This document shows, piece after piece, positions 1-9,150 of a DNA stretch of 64,000 nt (position 1 is its first letter; the number at the start of each line of letters is the position of its first letter). This DNA comes from an uncultured Planctomycetaceae bacterium. GTDB taxonomy: Bacteria; Planctomycetota; Planctomycetia; Planctomycetales; Planctomycetaceae. Position numbers and translations under genes: made by a program. Where the stretch lies: NCBI GenBank assembly GCA_937916515.1, contig CALFSX010000154.1, positions 1 through 64,000 on the forward strand, given 5' to 3'. A model generated the notes under the pieces. That model made no database searches. It was not told the DNA's origin and saw nothing but the letters and a program-made list of their open reading frames with translations.

Positions 1-1
1 A

Positions 2-1327
2 CTACTTCGCACCGGCAACACCGGGCGTTTTGGAATGCGCGTTCTGCGGGAAGTCGAAGGTCAACACAAGCGGTTCAGTTCCTGTGTTCTCGATTTCCAC
101 ACCGCCCTTTGAGAGTGCGGCCTGAGTGATGAATCCGATCTCGGGATAGATCTCGCCGAGCTTCATATCCTGGTGATATTTCACTGCAAGCTTCCCAACG
201 CGGCCGCTTCCGCCATTCGTGTGGAACAGCGCCGGGCTCTCCGGGCGAAAATTAGTCTTACCGCCGGGCTGCACAGTGAGTCGCAGAATCGAGCACTTCT
301 GATCGCCGAGGAAATCACCGTAAACGATCCACTTTGCGTCGACCCCGTCGCCGGTAAATTCTTCAGCGGTGATTGCCGGACGCGAATTTTTCAGAACGAA
401 GTCCGGATCCTGGTTGGCTGCGAAGTCGAACTTTTCAACCAGGTATTCCCAGTCTTCGTGCCGGTCCTTCGGATAGTCCTCTTCCCGGCAGGCGTAAAAC
501 GCATCCGCGGCTCCGATGCGTCCATCAAGCGTGAGGTCCTCGGCCAGAAAGTGCTCGTCCATTGTGACGTGCAGTTCGTGCGTGCAAAGGTTCGTCGGCG
601 AGTGCAGCACACCGTTCGGCATCACGAAACCGTTATCTATATGCATCATCGTGTGCGGCGACAAATGCCGAACTCCGTTGTACTCACCCTGCCCGAAACT
701 CTTCATGCAGGCAAGAAACTGATCCTTTGTCACGAATGGGTACAGCCCCATGGCCGTGGTGTGATAATGCGACGCACTGACTCCGGGATTGTCGAAAGAA
801 TTGATGTCATACACTTCCCACTTTGACCAGTGAAGATGATGCGGAATCGGGTTCAGATTGTCGAACTTCTTGGACACAATCGGCCAGGTCAGCTTGCCCA
901 GCAGTGATTTCGACAAGGCCGAAATCTTCTCACCCATGACGGCTTCCGGATTGGCGACGATCAAATCCTGCAGTGAGATGACTTGCCCGTTTGGAGTGAG
1001 GACGTGCGCTTCACCTTCGCGAAACGGTGCCTTGTTCGTACGCGTATCGATCACACCCGTTACGATGGGAACGGTGCAGCACATCCAGACTTCATCTAGC
1101 CCGGTGCCGTTCATGTAGTCCGGATAGTAAGACTGATCATCAAGGCGAAGGCGTCTACCTGGTGTACAAAATGTCCGGCCGGCGTAGCGGTGCAGTAGCT
1201 GCAACACCCCATCGTGCTGGTTAAGGCAGTCATCGAGAATCGAAGCCGATCCTCCGCCGCTTCCGTCGATCACGTCTTGTTGGGGGTACTCGTGCAGTTT
1301 ATCCGCGAGGGAAGCGACGTTGGCCAT
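2..1327 (-). CDS. Cupin-like protein of unknown function
   Basis: This is a complete 441-residue frame; its stop lies three bases inside the left edge and its ATG is at 1325-1327. I do not recognise a named family with certainty. The central part is rich in histidines: a HYHTT segment near residue 188 is followed by a patch reading MPNGVLHSP and then CTHELHV. That pattern resembles the metal-binding strands of bicupin proteins such as type I phosphomannose isomerase. There is no signal peptide, so a cytoplasmic protein is likely. It is divergently oriented from argC across 318 bases. An iron- or manganese-dependent dioxygenase or sugar isomerase is possible, but substrate cannot be read from the sequence. 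Confidence 0.5.
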   Translation of the reverse strand: MANVASLADKLHEYPQQDVIDGSGGGSASILDDCLNQHDGVLQLLHRYAGRTFCTPGRRLRLDDQSYYPDYMNGTGLDEVWMCCTVPIVTGVIDTRTNKAPFREGEAHVLTPNGQVISLQDLIVANPEAVMGEKISALSKSLLGKLTWPIVSKKFDNLNPIPHHLHWSKWEVYDINSFDNPGVSASHYHTTAMGLYPFVTKDQFLACMKSFGQGEYNGVRHLSPHTMMHIDNGFVMPNGVLHSPTNLCTHELHVTMDEHFLAEDLTLDGRIGAADAFYACREEDYPKDRHEDWEYLVEKFDFAANQDPDFVLKNSRPAITAEEFTGDGVDAKWIVYGDFLGDQKCSILRLTVQPGGKTNFRPESPALFHTNGGSGRVGKLAVKYHQDMKLGEIYPEIGFITQAALSKGGVEIENTGTEPLVLTFDFPQNAHSKTPGVAGAK

Positions 1328-1645
1328 GGTGAAGAAGCTGCCTTGAACTGGAGTGAATTCTGTGTGAGGCGAACAGACTTACAGGCGTCTGTGTCGATTA
1401 GTATGATGGTTTTCCGAGTTGGTCCTCGGCCACCGGGCTGAGCATTCTTACTGCAAAAAGGCCGATTTGGAAGCAAACTGGCCATTTCCGTACAAATCTC
1501 GTTTCAGCGAAACCTATACAAGCGAAATTGCAATAGTTGTCGCGAAACAGTTGAACCTTAGAATGTTCGTTTAAGCCCTGAAAATACTGGTCACTGAGCG
1601 ATTCTGTGGCATCAAAACGCTGGCACCTGAAGATACGATAAAAAC
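1328..1645. other. Intergenic region between divergent cupin-like gene and argC
   Basis: These 318 bases must hold the promoters for both divergent genes. A minus-strand frame crosses into argC, but its composition is not protein-like. I see no clear operator, riboswitch or repeat. Confidence 0.5.
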
Positions 1646-2662
1646 ATGACGCGAATTGCGATACTTGGCGCGACCGGCTATACCGCTCTGGAACTGTTAA
1701 AGATTCTGGCAAGACATCCTCACGTTGAAGTAACGGCATTAACGACTCGACAGGATTCGAAGCCGCACATCAGCGAAATTCACCCTGCTCTGACCGGTCA
1801 GTTTGATTTGGTTTGCGAAAATCTTTCGGCTGAAGAAGTTGGTCAGCGAGCCGACATCGTTTTTTGTGCACTTCCGCATACAGCCAGTATGGAAGCCGTG
1901 CCACAGTTGCTGGACGCTGGTTGCCGAGTCATCGATCTTAGCGCCGACTATCGTTTAAGCGATCCGGGAGTCTACGAAAAATGGTACGGCCACGTGCACA
2001 CCGATCCGACTCGACTTAGCAGCACTGTCTACGGATTGCCCGAGTTGTTTATGGATCGCATTCCGTCGGCTGAACTGGTGGCCAACCCGGGCTGCTATAC
2101 GAGCACTTCAATATTGGGTTTGGCCCCACTGTTGGCGGCTGGCTTAATCGAAAGTTCCGGCATTATTATTGATGCGAAAAGTGGAGTCAGTGGTGCTGGA
2201 CGGACCCCGAAATTAGGAACTCTGTTTTCTGAATGCAACGAATCTGTTACGGCGTATGGCATCGGCACACACCGGCATACTCCCGAAATTGAACAGGTGT
2301 TGACGGATATCTGCGGCAGCGATGTTCAGGTCGCTTTCAATCCTCACCTGATTCCCATGGATCGCGGAATTTTATGTTCTATGTATCCTCGCCTGAAGCA
2401 ACAGAAGTCTGTTGAAGAATTGCTGAACGTCTATCGCGAGTTCTATCGGGGCCAGCCGTTTGTACGCATCGTTGAAAATATTCCCGCAACGAAACACGTG
2501 GCTCATACCAACTTCTGCGACATTTCTGTTCGCCTGAATCGCGATCAGCTGGTTGTGTTTTCCGCCACAGACAACCTGATTAAAGGTGCCAGTGGTGTGG
2601 CCGTTCAAAATATGAACCTGCTGATGGGGCTGGATCAGCGAACAGGCATGCTGGCCTGTTAA
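1646..2662 (+). CDS. argC: N-acetyl-gamma-glutamyl-phosphate reductase
   Basis: ArgC catalyses the NADPH-dependent reduction of N-acetylglutamyl-5-phosphate to the semialdehyde, the third step of arginine biosynthesis. The 338-residue protein opens with the dinucleotide-binding loop GATGYTA (about residues 8-14). It carries the catalytic cysteine in NPGCYT (Cys150) and the GVSGAGR loop after it. Its length is typical of the short, type 1 ArgC. The ATG at 1646 starts directly at the first beta strand, so no earlier start is needed. argJ follows 90 bases downstream on the same strand, so the two probably share a transcript. The protein is cytoplasmic. Confidence 0.97.
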   Translation: MTRIAILGATGYTALELLKILARHPHVEVTALTTRQDSKPHISEIHPALTGQFDLVCENLSAEEVGQRADIVFCALPHTASMEAVPQLLDAGCRVIDLSADYRLSDPGVYEKWYGHVHTDPTRLSSTVYGLPELFMDRIPSAELVANPGCYTSTSILGLAPLLAAGLIESSGIIIDAKSGVSGAGRTPKLGTLFSECNESVTAYGIGTHRHTPEIEQVLTDICGSDVQVAFNPHLIPMDRGILCSMYPRLKQQKSVEELLNVYREFYRGQPFVRIVENIPATKHVAHTNFCDISVRLNRDQLVVFSATDNLIKGASGVAVQNMNLLMGLDQRTGMLAC

Positions 2663-2752
2663 GCATTGTTTCAACCTTGAATGGCATTGTTTAACTGTTG
2701 GCTTCCCTTCGCGTTGAACTGTTTTAGTTTCGTTTTCCTGTCTGAGCAAACC

Positions 2753-3970
2753 ATGACACAGTCTATTTCTAAGGCTTCACTTCCGGCCGGTTTTCGAGTT
2801 TCTGGTACCACCTGCGGCATCAAGGCCAGCGGTAAGTCTGATCTGGCCTTGTTTGTGTCTGATCGGCCCGCATCCGTGGCTGGCGTGTTCACGACAAATC
2901 GGGTGGTAGGCGCACCTGTCACTGTTTCTCGCGAACGAGTGCCATCCGGTGCGGCTATGGCATTAGTCATCAATTCAGGTAATTCGAACGCATGTACCGG
3001 ACAGCAAGGATTGGACGACGCTCGAAAGATGACTGCTGAGGTCGCAGCCGCCATCGGTTGCGAACCCGAGCAGGTACTGGTGTGTTCGACTGGAATTATC
3101 GGTGTGAATTTACCGATGGAAACGATTTCATCCGGAATTGCACCTGCCGTGGCAGCGCTGGCTGCAACCGATGAAGCGTTCCAGGCGGCGGCAACCGCGA
3201 TGATGACCACAGACACGTTTGCTAAACAGTCATTTGTGGAAGTCAAGCTAAGCTCTGGCACCGTTCGAATTGCCGGAGCCGCAAAAGGGGCTGCCATGAT
3301 TGCTCCCAATATGGCCACGATGCTGGGGGTTGTGATGACGGACGCCAGGCTGACGCCGGAGCAATGTGATTCGTTACTTCGCTATGGGGTGGCGCGCACG
3401 TTTAACTGCATCAGCGTCGATGGGCATATGAGCACGAGCGATACGGTCCTGTTGTTTGCCAACGGCGCTGCTGAGGTGGCCCCGCAAAACGATTCTGATT
3501 TGGAACAGATTCGAGACGCCATTCAACAGACTTGCGAAAAGCTGGCGACCGACATTATTCGCGATGCAGAAGGTGCCGCTCACTTTATTACCATTGATGT
3601 GGAAGGTTTTGAAACCCGCGAAGCGGCCTTCAAGGTCGCGAAGGAAATCGCAGACAGTGCACTGGTGAAAACGGCGATTACAGGCAACGACCCCAATTGG
3701 GGGCGAATCACGTCAGCGGCAGGCTACGCGGGAATATCCTTCGATACTTCGTTTCTTTCATTGATTATTAACACAACAGAAGTATTCAACGCTGGTACTC
3801 CAGTAAAGTTTGATGAAGATCTGCTGTCGAATGAGATGAGCGAAAATCGTGAGGTGAGTTTTCGATTGAAGCTTTCAGGAGGCCCTGCATCGGGTGGTGA
3901 GTCGGTTCGTTTCTGGACCAGCGATCTGACTCAGGAATATGTTCGCTTGAATTCAGAATACAAAACATAG
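2753..3970 (+). CDS. argJ: Glutamate N-acetyltransferase / amino-acid acetyltransferase
   Basis: ArgJ transfers the acetyl group from N-acetylornithine to glutamate, giving a cyclic arginine pathway; bifunctional forms also use acetyl-CoA. The hallmark self-cleavage site is present in MIAPNMATML. Thr189 (numbered from this start) is the nucleophile that becomes the N-terminus of the beta chain. A longer in-frame start exists at 2681, but the added 24 residues are hydrophobic and unlike the family. The ATG at 2753 gives the usual N-terminus and a normal length of 405 residues. Pairing with argC supports the role. Confidence 0.96.
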   Translation: MTQSISKASLPAGFRVSGTTCGIKASGKSDLALFVSDRPASVAGVFTTNRVVGAPVTVSRERVPSGAAMALVINSGNSNACTGQQGLDDARKMTAEVAAAIGCEPEQVLVCSTGIIGVNLPMETISSGIAPAVAALAATDEAFQAAATAMMTTDTFAKQSFVEVKLSSGTVRIAGAAKGAAMIAPNMATMLGVVMTDARLTPEQCDSLLRYGVARTFNCISVDGHMSTSDTVLLFANGAAEVAPQNDSDLEQIRDAIQQTCEKLATDIIRDAEGAAHFITIDVEGFETREAAFKVAKEIADSALVKTAITGNDPNWGRITSAAGYAGISFDTSFLSLIINTTEVFNAGTPVKFDEDLLSNEMSENREVSFRLKLSGGPASGGESVRFWTSDLTQEYVRLNSEYKT

Positions 3971-4334
3971 GGATTACCTAACAAGGGCTTCGCCCTTGAC
4001 CCATTGGCGTGGTTGGCTGGAAGACATGGAATGCTGGAATCGCCGAGCCGCTCCGTTGTCGCTACGTCCAACACGCGCGCACCGTGCTCGCATCATTATC
4101 AGTAAGACTCAGATCACAGTCGAATCTGAATTTTGTGGATACGCGGCTGGCTCTTTTAGTTTTGCCCTGTGCTTATGGCGGGCCGCCGTCTAGACTTCGT
4201 CCACGCTGGGTTGGTGGCTTTAAATTGAAGTAGTTGTTGGTAGCAGCTCTTGTTTTAACCATTTGTCTTAGCGCCGCTTGTTCTACAACCGTTTGCTTTA
4301 ACACCGTTTGCTTTTAACACAGTTGGGTTTGCAA
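3971..4334. other. argJ-phoH intergenic region holding a dispersed repeat
   Basis: The first 130 bases are a member of the dispersed intergenic repeat family (separate entry). Its CAAGGGC-TTC-GCCCTTG hairpin begins 11 bases after the argJ stop and could also end transcription, although no T-run follows. Just before the phoH start an imperfect direct repeat of accgtttgctttaaca occurs at about 4287-4319; its meaning is unknown. Confidence 0.55.
3979..4108 (-). repeat. Dispersed intergenic repeat, copy A
   Basis: Read on the minus strand this copy contains the core GCGACAACGGAGCG (around 4051-4064), a GC-rich stretch, and about 45 bases later the hairpin CAAGGGC-GAA-GCCCTTG (3982-3998, seven-base perfect stem). 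It closely matches copy D at 14.7-14.8 kb, including the outer acgcgcg...ccgtg segment. No coding potential is visible. Confidence 0.75.
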
Positions 4335-5726
4335 ATGATCAGCCAGGCAGGGATGCACGGCTCAGTCCCGGTGGAAGCACCGAACGAGTCACCCGTCACC
4401 AAAGTTGCTCGCGTGAAGTCCAGTCGGTTGTTCGTTCTGGATACGAACGTCATCCTTCACGATTCACACTGCATCTTCAATTTCGAAGAACACGATATTG
4501 CTTTACCGATTACGGTGCTTGAAGAACTCGACCGCTTCAAGAAAGGCGATGGCGACATTCATTTTCAGGCACGTCGCTTTCTGCGAGAACTGGATGGTCT
4601 TACTGGTGACGTTGTTGCAGACGACGGTTGTTCTTTGGGTGAAGGACGCGGGCATATCAAAGTACTGATGAATCTGGAGAGCGGCCGAACGCGTTTTGCG
4701 TTGCAGAACGATGTGGCTGATCACCGTATTCTGAATATGGCCCTGGCCATGGCGGAGTTGCTGGAAGATCAGGAAGTCATTCTGGTTACCAAAGACACCA
4801 ACCTGCGTTTGAAGGCAAAAGCGTTTGGTTTGGTCGCTCAGGATTACACCAGCGACAAACTGCGAAATCTGGACGAGCTGTACACCGGTAAGCGGACCGT
4901 TGCCGATGTTTCTGCTGAAGCGGTTGATAAGTTGTTTCAGGAAAAAGGGTTTGTGGAAGCGGCAGGGTTGCCGGAAGTAACGGATCCGTTAAGCAACGAA
5001 AACTTTATTCTGCGAAGCGGATCTCGATCCGTTTTGGCGACGTATCGTCCTAAAGAGCAGCAGTTTCATCGCATCACGCGAACTTCCTGTTTTGGAATTC
5101 GTCCCCGCAACGCAGAACAGTCGTTTGCTTTGCAGGCTTTGACTGATCCCAACATCAAGTTAATCACGCTTTCAGGTCGGGCAGGCAGCGGTAAGACTTT
5201 AGTGTCGCTGGCTGCTGCATTGGAATGTGAACAGGACTATCGCCAGATCATGCTGGCTCGTCCCATTGTTCCACTTAGCAATCGTGACCTGGGATTCCTG
5301 CCCGGCGATGCGAATGCAAAAATTCAGCCATATATGCAGCCACTGTTTGATAACCTATCTGTGATTCGTCATGAAAATCAGGAATCGAAGCACATTGTGG
5401 ATCGGATGCTGGAAGAAGAGCGACTTGAGATCACGCCGCTTGCTTATATTCGCGGTCGCAGTTTGCAGAAGACTTACTTCATCGTGGATGAAGCTCAAAA
5501 CCTGACGCCTCACGAAGTGAAGACCATCATTACTCGTGCGGGCGAAGGCACACGAATTGTTCTGACGGGCGATGTTCAGCAGATTGATCATCCGTATCTG
5601 GATTCAACATCAAATGGTTTGACGTACGTGATAAATCGCATGAAGGGCCAACACCTCTATGCTCACGTTACGCTCGAAAAAGGCGTACGCTCAGAACTGT
5701 CTGAAGTGGCCAGCGGATTGCTGTGA
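4335..5726 (+). CDS. PIN domain-PhoH family ATPase
   Basis: This 463-residue protein joins an N-terminal PIN ribonuclease domain to a C-terminal PhoH-type ATPase. The first PIN acidic motif is [12 protein letters not shown], with Asp36. The ATPase has Walker A GRAGSGKT at residues 281-288 (Lys287) and a Walker B-like YFIVDEAQN further on. This is the PhoH2/YlaK-type architecture, linked in other bacteria to RNA unwinding and cleavage. A TTG upstream at 4308 would add nine residues without an evident ribosome site, so the ATG at 4335 is preferred. It appears to stand alone, between a repeat-bearing gap and glpF, and should be cytoplasmic. Confidence 0.92.
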   Translation: MISQAGMHGSVPVEAPNESPVTKVARVKSSRLFVLDTNVILHDSHCIFNFEEHDIALPITVLEELDRFKKGDGDIHFQARRFLRELDGLTGDVVADDGCSLGEGRGHIKVLMNLESGRTRFALQNDVADHRILNMALAMAELLEDQEVILVTKDTNLRLKAKAFGLVAQDYTSDKLRNLDELYTGKRTVADVSAEAVDKLFQEKGFVEAAGLPEVTDPLSNENFILRSGSRSVLATYRPKEQQFHRITRTSCFGIRPRNAEQSFALQALTDPNIKLITLSGRAGSGKTLVSLAAALECEQDYRQIMLARPIVPLSNRDLGFLPGDANAKIQPYMQPLFDNLSVIRHENQESKHIVDRMLEEERLEITPLAYIRGRSLQKTYFIVDEAQNLTPHEVKTIITRAGEGTRIVLTGDVQQIDHPYLDSTSNGLTYVINRMKGQHLYAHVTLEKGVRSELSEVASGLL

Positions 5727-5914
5727 CAGCCAGCGTTGGCTCAGTTTGAGCGGTGAGATTATCCGTTAATCGCGCAAACGCCCGGCCTGTGCTGTCGCGG
5801 AAGTGTTTGTTGCTGAACGTGGGTTACCGCGACTATTGATATTCGCTTGCTGGGAAAATCTCAACGGATTTGGTTAAGCTGTGCTCCAGCATTTACGCTC
5901 TGGAGTACAGTCAT

Positions 5915-6652
5915 ATGCAACCCTACCTTGCCGAATTCGTCGGTACGATGATTCTTGTTTTGTTGGGCAATGGAGTTTGCGCCAACGTTAATCTGAAAAA
6001 GACCTGTGGCAACGATTCAGGCTGGATCGTTATCACCGCCGGTTGGGCCATGGCAGTGACAATGGCCGTCTATCTGGTTAACGCTTTCAGTGGGGCTCAC
6101 CTAAATCCTGCGGTGACCATTGGGTTGGCCACGATCGGCAAGTTTCAGTGGTCCCAGGTTGGCGGCTATGTTGCCGCACAAATGGCAGGAGGTATCGCGG
6201 GGGCCACACTGGTCTGGCTGGCCTATCTTGTTCACTGGAAGGAAACTTCGGATCCAGACAAGATTCGTGGTTGCTTCTGTAATTCTCCTGCAATTCCCAA
6301 CACTGTTGCGAATCTGATTACGGAAATTATCGGCACGTTTGTGTTGATGCTGGGAGTGCTTGCCATACTGACGCCGGAAAATCTGGTGCCCAATCTCGGT
6401 TTCAAAGAAGCGCTGAAACCATGTCTTGTGGGCGTGATGGTGTTCTCTGTGGGGCTGTCGCTGGGTGGGCCGACCGGATACGCGATCAATCCTGCTCGAG
6501 ATCTGGGACCGCGAATTGCTCACGCAATTTTGCCCATCGCCGGCAAGGGACACTCAGGCTGGGGATATTCCTGGATTCCAGTGGTTGGCCCCATTGTTGG
6601 GGCGATTGTTGCTGCCTGCTTTTACAAAGCCCTGTGGCCAATTCCTGCGTAG
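5915..6652 (+). CDS. glpF: Glycerol facilitator (MIP/aquaporin family)
   Basis: The 245-residue membrane protein has the two half-helix signatures of the MIP channel family: NPA at residues 64-66 and NPAR at 192-195. Asp196 follows the second motif (NPARD), a feature of glycerol-conducting aquaglyceroporins rather than water-only channels. Six hydrophobic segments fit the family fold. An upstream in-frame start at 5870 adds 15 polar residues and is unlikely. Glycerol kinase lies 71 bases downstream on the same strand, which strongly supports a glycerol uptake operon in the cytoplasmic membrane. No glpD or glpR is present in the window. Confidence 0.93.
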   Translation: MQPYLAEFVGTMILVLLGNGVCANVNLKKTCGNDSGWIVITAGWAMAVTMAVYLVNAFSGAHLNPAVTIGLATIGKFQWSQVGGYVAAQMAGGIAGATLVWLAYLVHWKETSDPDKIRGCFCNSPAIPNTVANLITEIIGTFVLMLGVLAILTPENLVPNLGFKEALKPCLVGVMVFSVGLSLGGPTGYAINPARDLGPRIAHAILPIAGKGHSGWGYSWIPVVGPIVGAIVAACFYKALWPIPA

Positions 6653-6723
6653 GTGTCTGTGAATTCCGCGTCGGCTGTTTCGCTATGTCGGCAGTTCGTT
6701 AACTTATGGAAGTGGATTGATTC

Positions 6724-8217
6724 ATGAAATACGTATTGGCACTTGATCAGGGCACAACCAGTTCACGAGCAATTCTGTTCGACAAAAGCGGAACGGTGAT
6801 CGCCTCGACTCAGCGAGAGTTTCCGCAGCATTTTCCCAAGCCGGGTTGGGTTGAACACAATCCTGAAGATATCTGGAAAACGCAGTTGTCCGTCGCCAAA
6901 AGCGTCTTGAAGAAGGCCGGGCTTTCAGCAGCGGATGTTGCGGCTATTGGCATCACCAATCAACGTGAGACAGCCGTTGTTTGGGACCGAACAACCGGAC
7001 TTCCGGTTTTTAACGCCATTGTCTGGCAGGATAGACGCACCGCGAGCAAGTGTGACGAGCTGCGGAAAAAGAAGATCGATGTCGCAATTCAAAAGAAGAC
7101 CGGGCTGATTCTGGATGCCTATTTTTCGGCTACAAAGATTCAGTGGATTCTGGATAACGTCGCGGGAGCCCGAAAAAAAGCGGAAGCGGGTGAGTTGGCT
7201 TTTGGGACGGTTGATTCGTGGCTGATCTGGCGATTGACCGGAGGCAAAGTTCATGTGACCGATGCCAGCAACGCATCACGGACAATGTTGTTCAATATCC
7301 ATACGGGGCAATGGGATGACGATCTGCTGAAGACGTTTGATATTCCGAAAAGCATGTTGCCGGAAGTTCGCAGTTCCAGCGAAGTTTACGCAGAAACGAC
7401 ATTGTTGGGTGGCACGATACCTGTGGCCGGTATTGCGGGCGACCAGCAAGCCGCCTTGTTCGGCCAATGTTGCACCAAACCTGGGATGGTGAAGAATACT
7501 TACGGCACCGGTTGCTTCATGCTGATGAATACCGGCACAACTCCTGTGGTGTCAAAAAACAAGTTGTTGACGACTGTGGCGTGGAAAATTGGCGATCGGA
7601 CAGAGTACGCTCTGGAAGGTAGCATTTTTATTGCAGGTGCCGTGGTGCAGTGGTTGCGAGATGGACTGGGAATTATCAAATCTTCGGCAGAAGTCGAGCG
7701 ACTGGCAGCATCGGTGAATGATACTGGTGGCGTGTATCTTGTTCCGGCTTTTGCAGGGTTGGGCGCACCCAATTGGGACGCTTATGCTCGCGGAACAATC
7801 GTTGGCTTAACGCGCGGTACGACAAAGGCCCATATTGCTCGAGCCGCGTTGGATGGGATCGCTTACCAGGTGGCCGACGTATTACTGGCGATGGAACGTG
7901 ATTCCGGCGTTAAGCTGAAACAGTTGCGAGTTGACGGTGGAGCATCCTTGAACGGTCTATTGATGCAGTTTCAGGCAGACCTGTTACGAGTTCCCGTCAT
8001 TCGTCCGGAAGTTGCCGAAACAACAGCTCTGGGCGCCGCTTATCTGGCGGGATTGGCTGTGGGATACTGGAAGAATCAAAAAGAGATCGAAGCCAACTGG
8101 CAGGAAGCCGCTCGCTTTAAGGCCACGATGAAGCCTGCCACACAGAAGATCCTGATGGCTGGCTGGGAGCGAGCGCTGGAGCGTTCACGCGACTGGGAAC
8201 TGCAGGACGGCAAATAG
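6724..8217 (+). CDS. glpK: Glycerol kinase
   Basis: GlpK phosphorylates glycerol to sn-glycerol-3-phosphate using ATP, trapping it after entry through GlpF. The 497-residue protein has the FGGY-kinase start [12 protein letters not shown] (phosphate-1 motif). It also has the substrate segment [12 protein letters not shown], the phosphate-2 loop [11 protein letters not shown] and the adenosine motif DGGASLNG. Length and motif order are typical. It is co-oriented with glpF. Its stop faces the end of the GspG-like gene 19 bases away. Confidence 0.97.
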   Translation: MKYVLALDQGTTSSRAILFDKSGTVIASTQREFPQHFPKPGWVEHNPEDIWKTQLSVAKSVLKKAGLSAADVAAIGITNQRETAVVWDRTTGLPVFNAIVWQDRRTASKCDELRKKKIDVAIQKKTGLILDAYFSATKIQWILDNVAGARKKAEAGELAFGTVDSWLIWRLTGGKVHVTDASNASRTMLFNIHTGQWDDDLLKTFDIPKSMLPEVRSSSEVYAETTLLGGTIPVAGIAGDQQAALFGQCCTKPGMVKNTYGTGCFMLMNTGTTPVVSKNKLLTTVAWKIGDRTEYALEGSIFIAGAVVQWLRDGLGIIKSSAEVERLAASVNDTGGVYLVPAFAGLGAPNWDAYARGTIVGLTRGTTKAHIARAALDGIAYQVADVLLAMERDSGVKLKQLRVDGGASLNGLLMQFQADLLRVPVIRPEVAETTALGAAYLAGLAVGYWKNQKEIEANWQEAARFKATMKPATQKILMAGWERALERSRDWELQDGK

Positions 8218-8236
8218 GCGTTGCTGCTGGACAAAG

Positions 8237-8962
8237 TCATGGTCTGGCCGCTTGGTCGTTGTAGAAGTCAATCTCAATTGGAATGACGATATTCGATTTT
8301 TCTGGCAGCAGTTTCAACAGACGGCCCTTCGCAAATTCTATCCCCATATCGGCCAGCATCTTGCTGATTTTTCCTGCGGTTGAAGGCATCACGCGAATTG
8401 CCAGTAAGTCGTCAATGGTGCCTGGTTGGCCATCCGATCCGTGAGAGCGGACAACAATCATCTTGCCCCAGATTCCTCGATCAATAAACAGCTCAAAGTT
8501 GCGATCCCACGCGTCAGCTTCGTTCAGCAGCCGCTTTGTTTCATCCAGTGATTGCTTTTGTTTCAGTTGATCAATGTAGTGATCTGCCAGTTTCGCAATC
8601 TGAATTCGAGTTTTGTCGGCGCGTGCCTGGTTCCAGCGTTTTTGTTGAGCATCGTAGATCCAGCCGCCGACGATGAACGTCAAAAGTAGACCGGTCAGTG
8701 CCGGCTTGTACTTTGATAGTCTTGACTTTGTTTGATTGTCCGGGGCCTTCGCCGCTGCAGCAGGATTTGTCTGTGCGCGAGGAAGTGATTTTGCAGGTGA
8801 TGCGTCGGGTGCTTTGTTTGCTACAGTTCTGGGCGTTCCAAAAAGTTTGAAGATCGATTCCACAAGCATCCACAGCAGTTCGGCGATAGCTCCGAGGATG
8901 AAAAGTGCGGACGACACAATCAGGCTGATTATGGCTCCAATCATCTCAGCAATCGCGTCCAT
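8237..8962 (-). CDS. Membrane protein with GspG-like C-terminal motif
   Basis: This is a 241-residue protein of unknown function. Residues 10-40 form one or two hydrophobic helices. An Ala/Pro-rich linker follows, then a second membrane span near residues 88-103 and a charged helical stretch. Around residues 172-185 the sequence RSHGSDGQPGTIDD closely recalls the calcium-binding loop at the C-terminus of type II secretion major pseudopilins (GspG). The usual pilin N-terminal GFTLIE segment is absent, so this would be a GspG-like head on a different membrane anchor. That likeness is a motif impression only. It is convergent with glpK. Confidence 0.6.
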   Translation of the reverse strand: MDAIAEMIGAIISLIVSSALFILGAIAELLWMLVESIFKLFGTPRTVANKAPDASPAKSLPRAQTNPAAAAKAPDNQTKSRLSKYKPALTGLLLTFIVGGWIYDAQQKRWNQARADKTRIQIAKLADHYIDQLKQKQSLDETKRLLNEADAWDRNFELFIDRGIWGKMIVVRSHGSDGQPGTIDDLLAIRVMPSTAGKISKMLADMGIEFAKGRLLKLLPEKSNIVIPIEIDFYNDQAARP

Positions 8963-9035
8963 TGTTTGTCTCTGTTGTTGCTCAGGTTACGAGGTGGTCA
9001 ATCGTCACGTAAGGAACAGTCCTGAAATAACCTCC

Positions 9036-9094
9036 GTAGGGCCGGTTCCCACCGGCCGACACCGCGAACAGTGGCCGGGAGGAACCGGCCCTAC
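9036..9094. repeat. Long inverted repeat (REP-like palindrome)
   Basis: The left arm GTAGGGCCGGTTCCCACCGG (from 9036) pairs with the right arm ending in GGAACCGGCCCTAC (to 9094). The arms are about 22 bases with two mismatches, around a 15-base loop. There is no T-run on either side, so it is not a typical terminator. It sits in the gap between two minus-strand genes, the usual place for REP-type palindromes. Confidence 0.75.
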
Positions 9095-9150
9095 ATTGGA
9101 CGCAGATCGGGAAGTTAATTCGAGACAGTTCCTAAGTGGACGGTGCCCAA

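Noticed and set aside
173-826. 217-codon plus-strand frame opposite the cupin-like gene
   Set aside because: It is antisense to a longer frame with ordered histidine motifs. The product is Val/Arg-rich and has no start signal.
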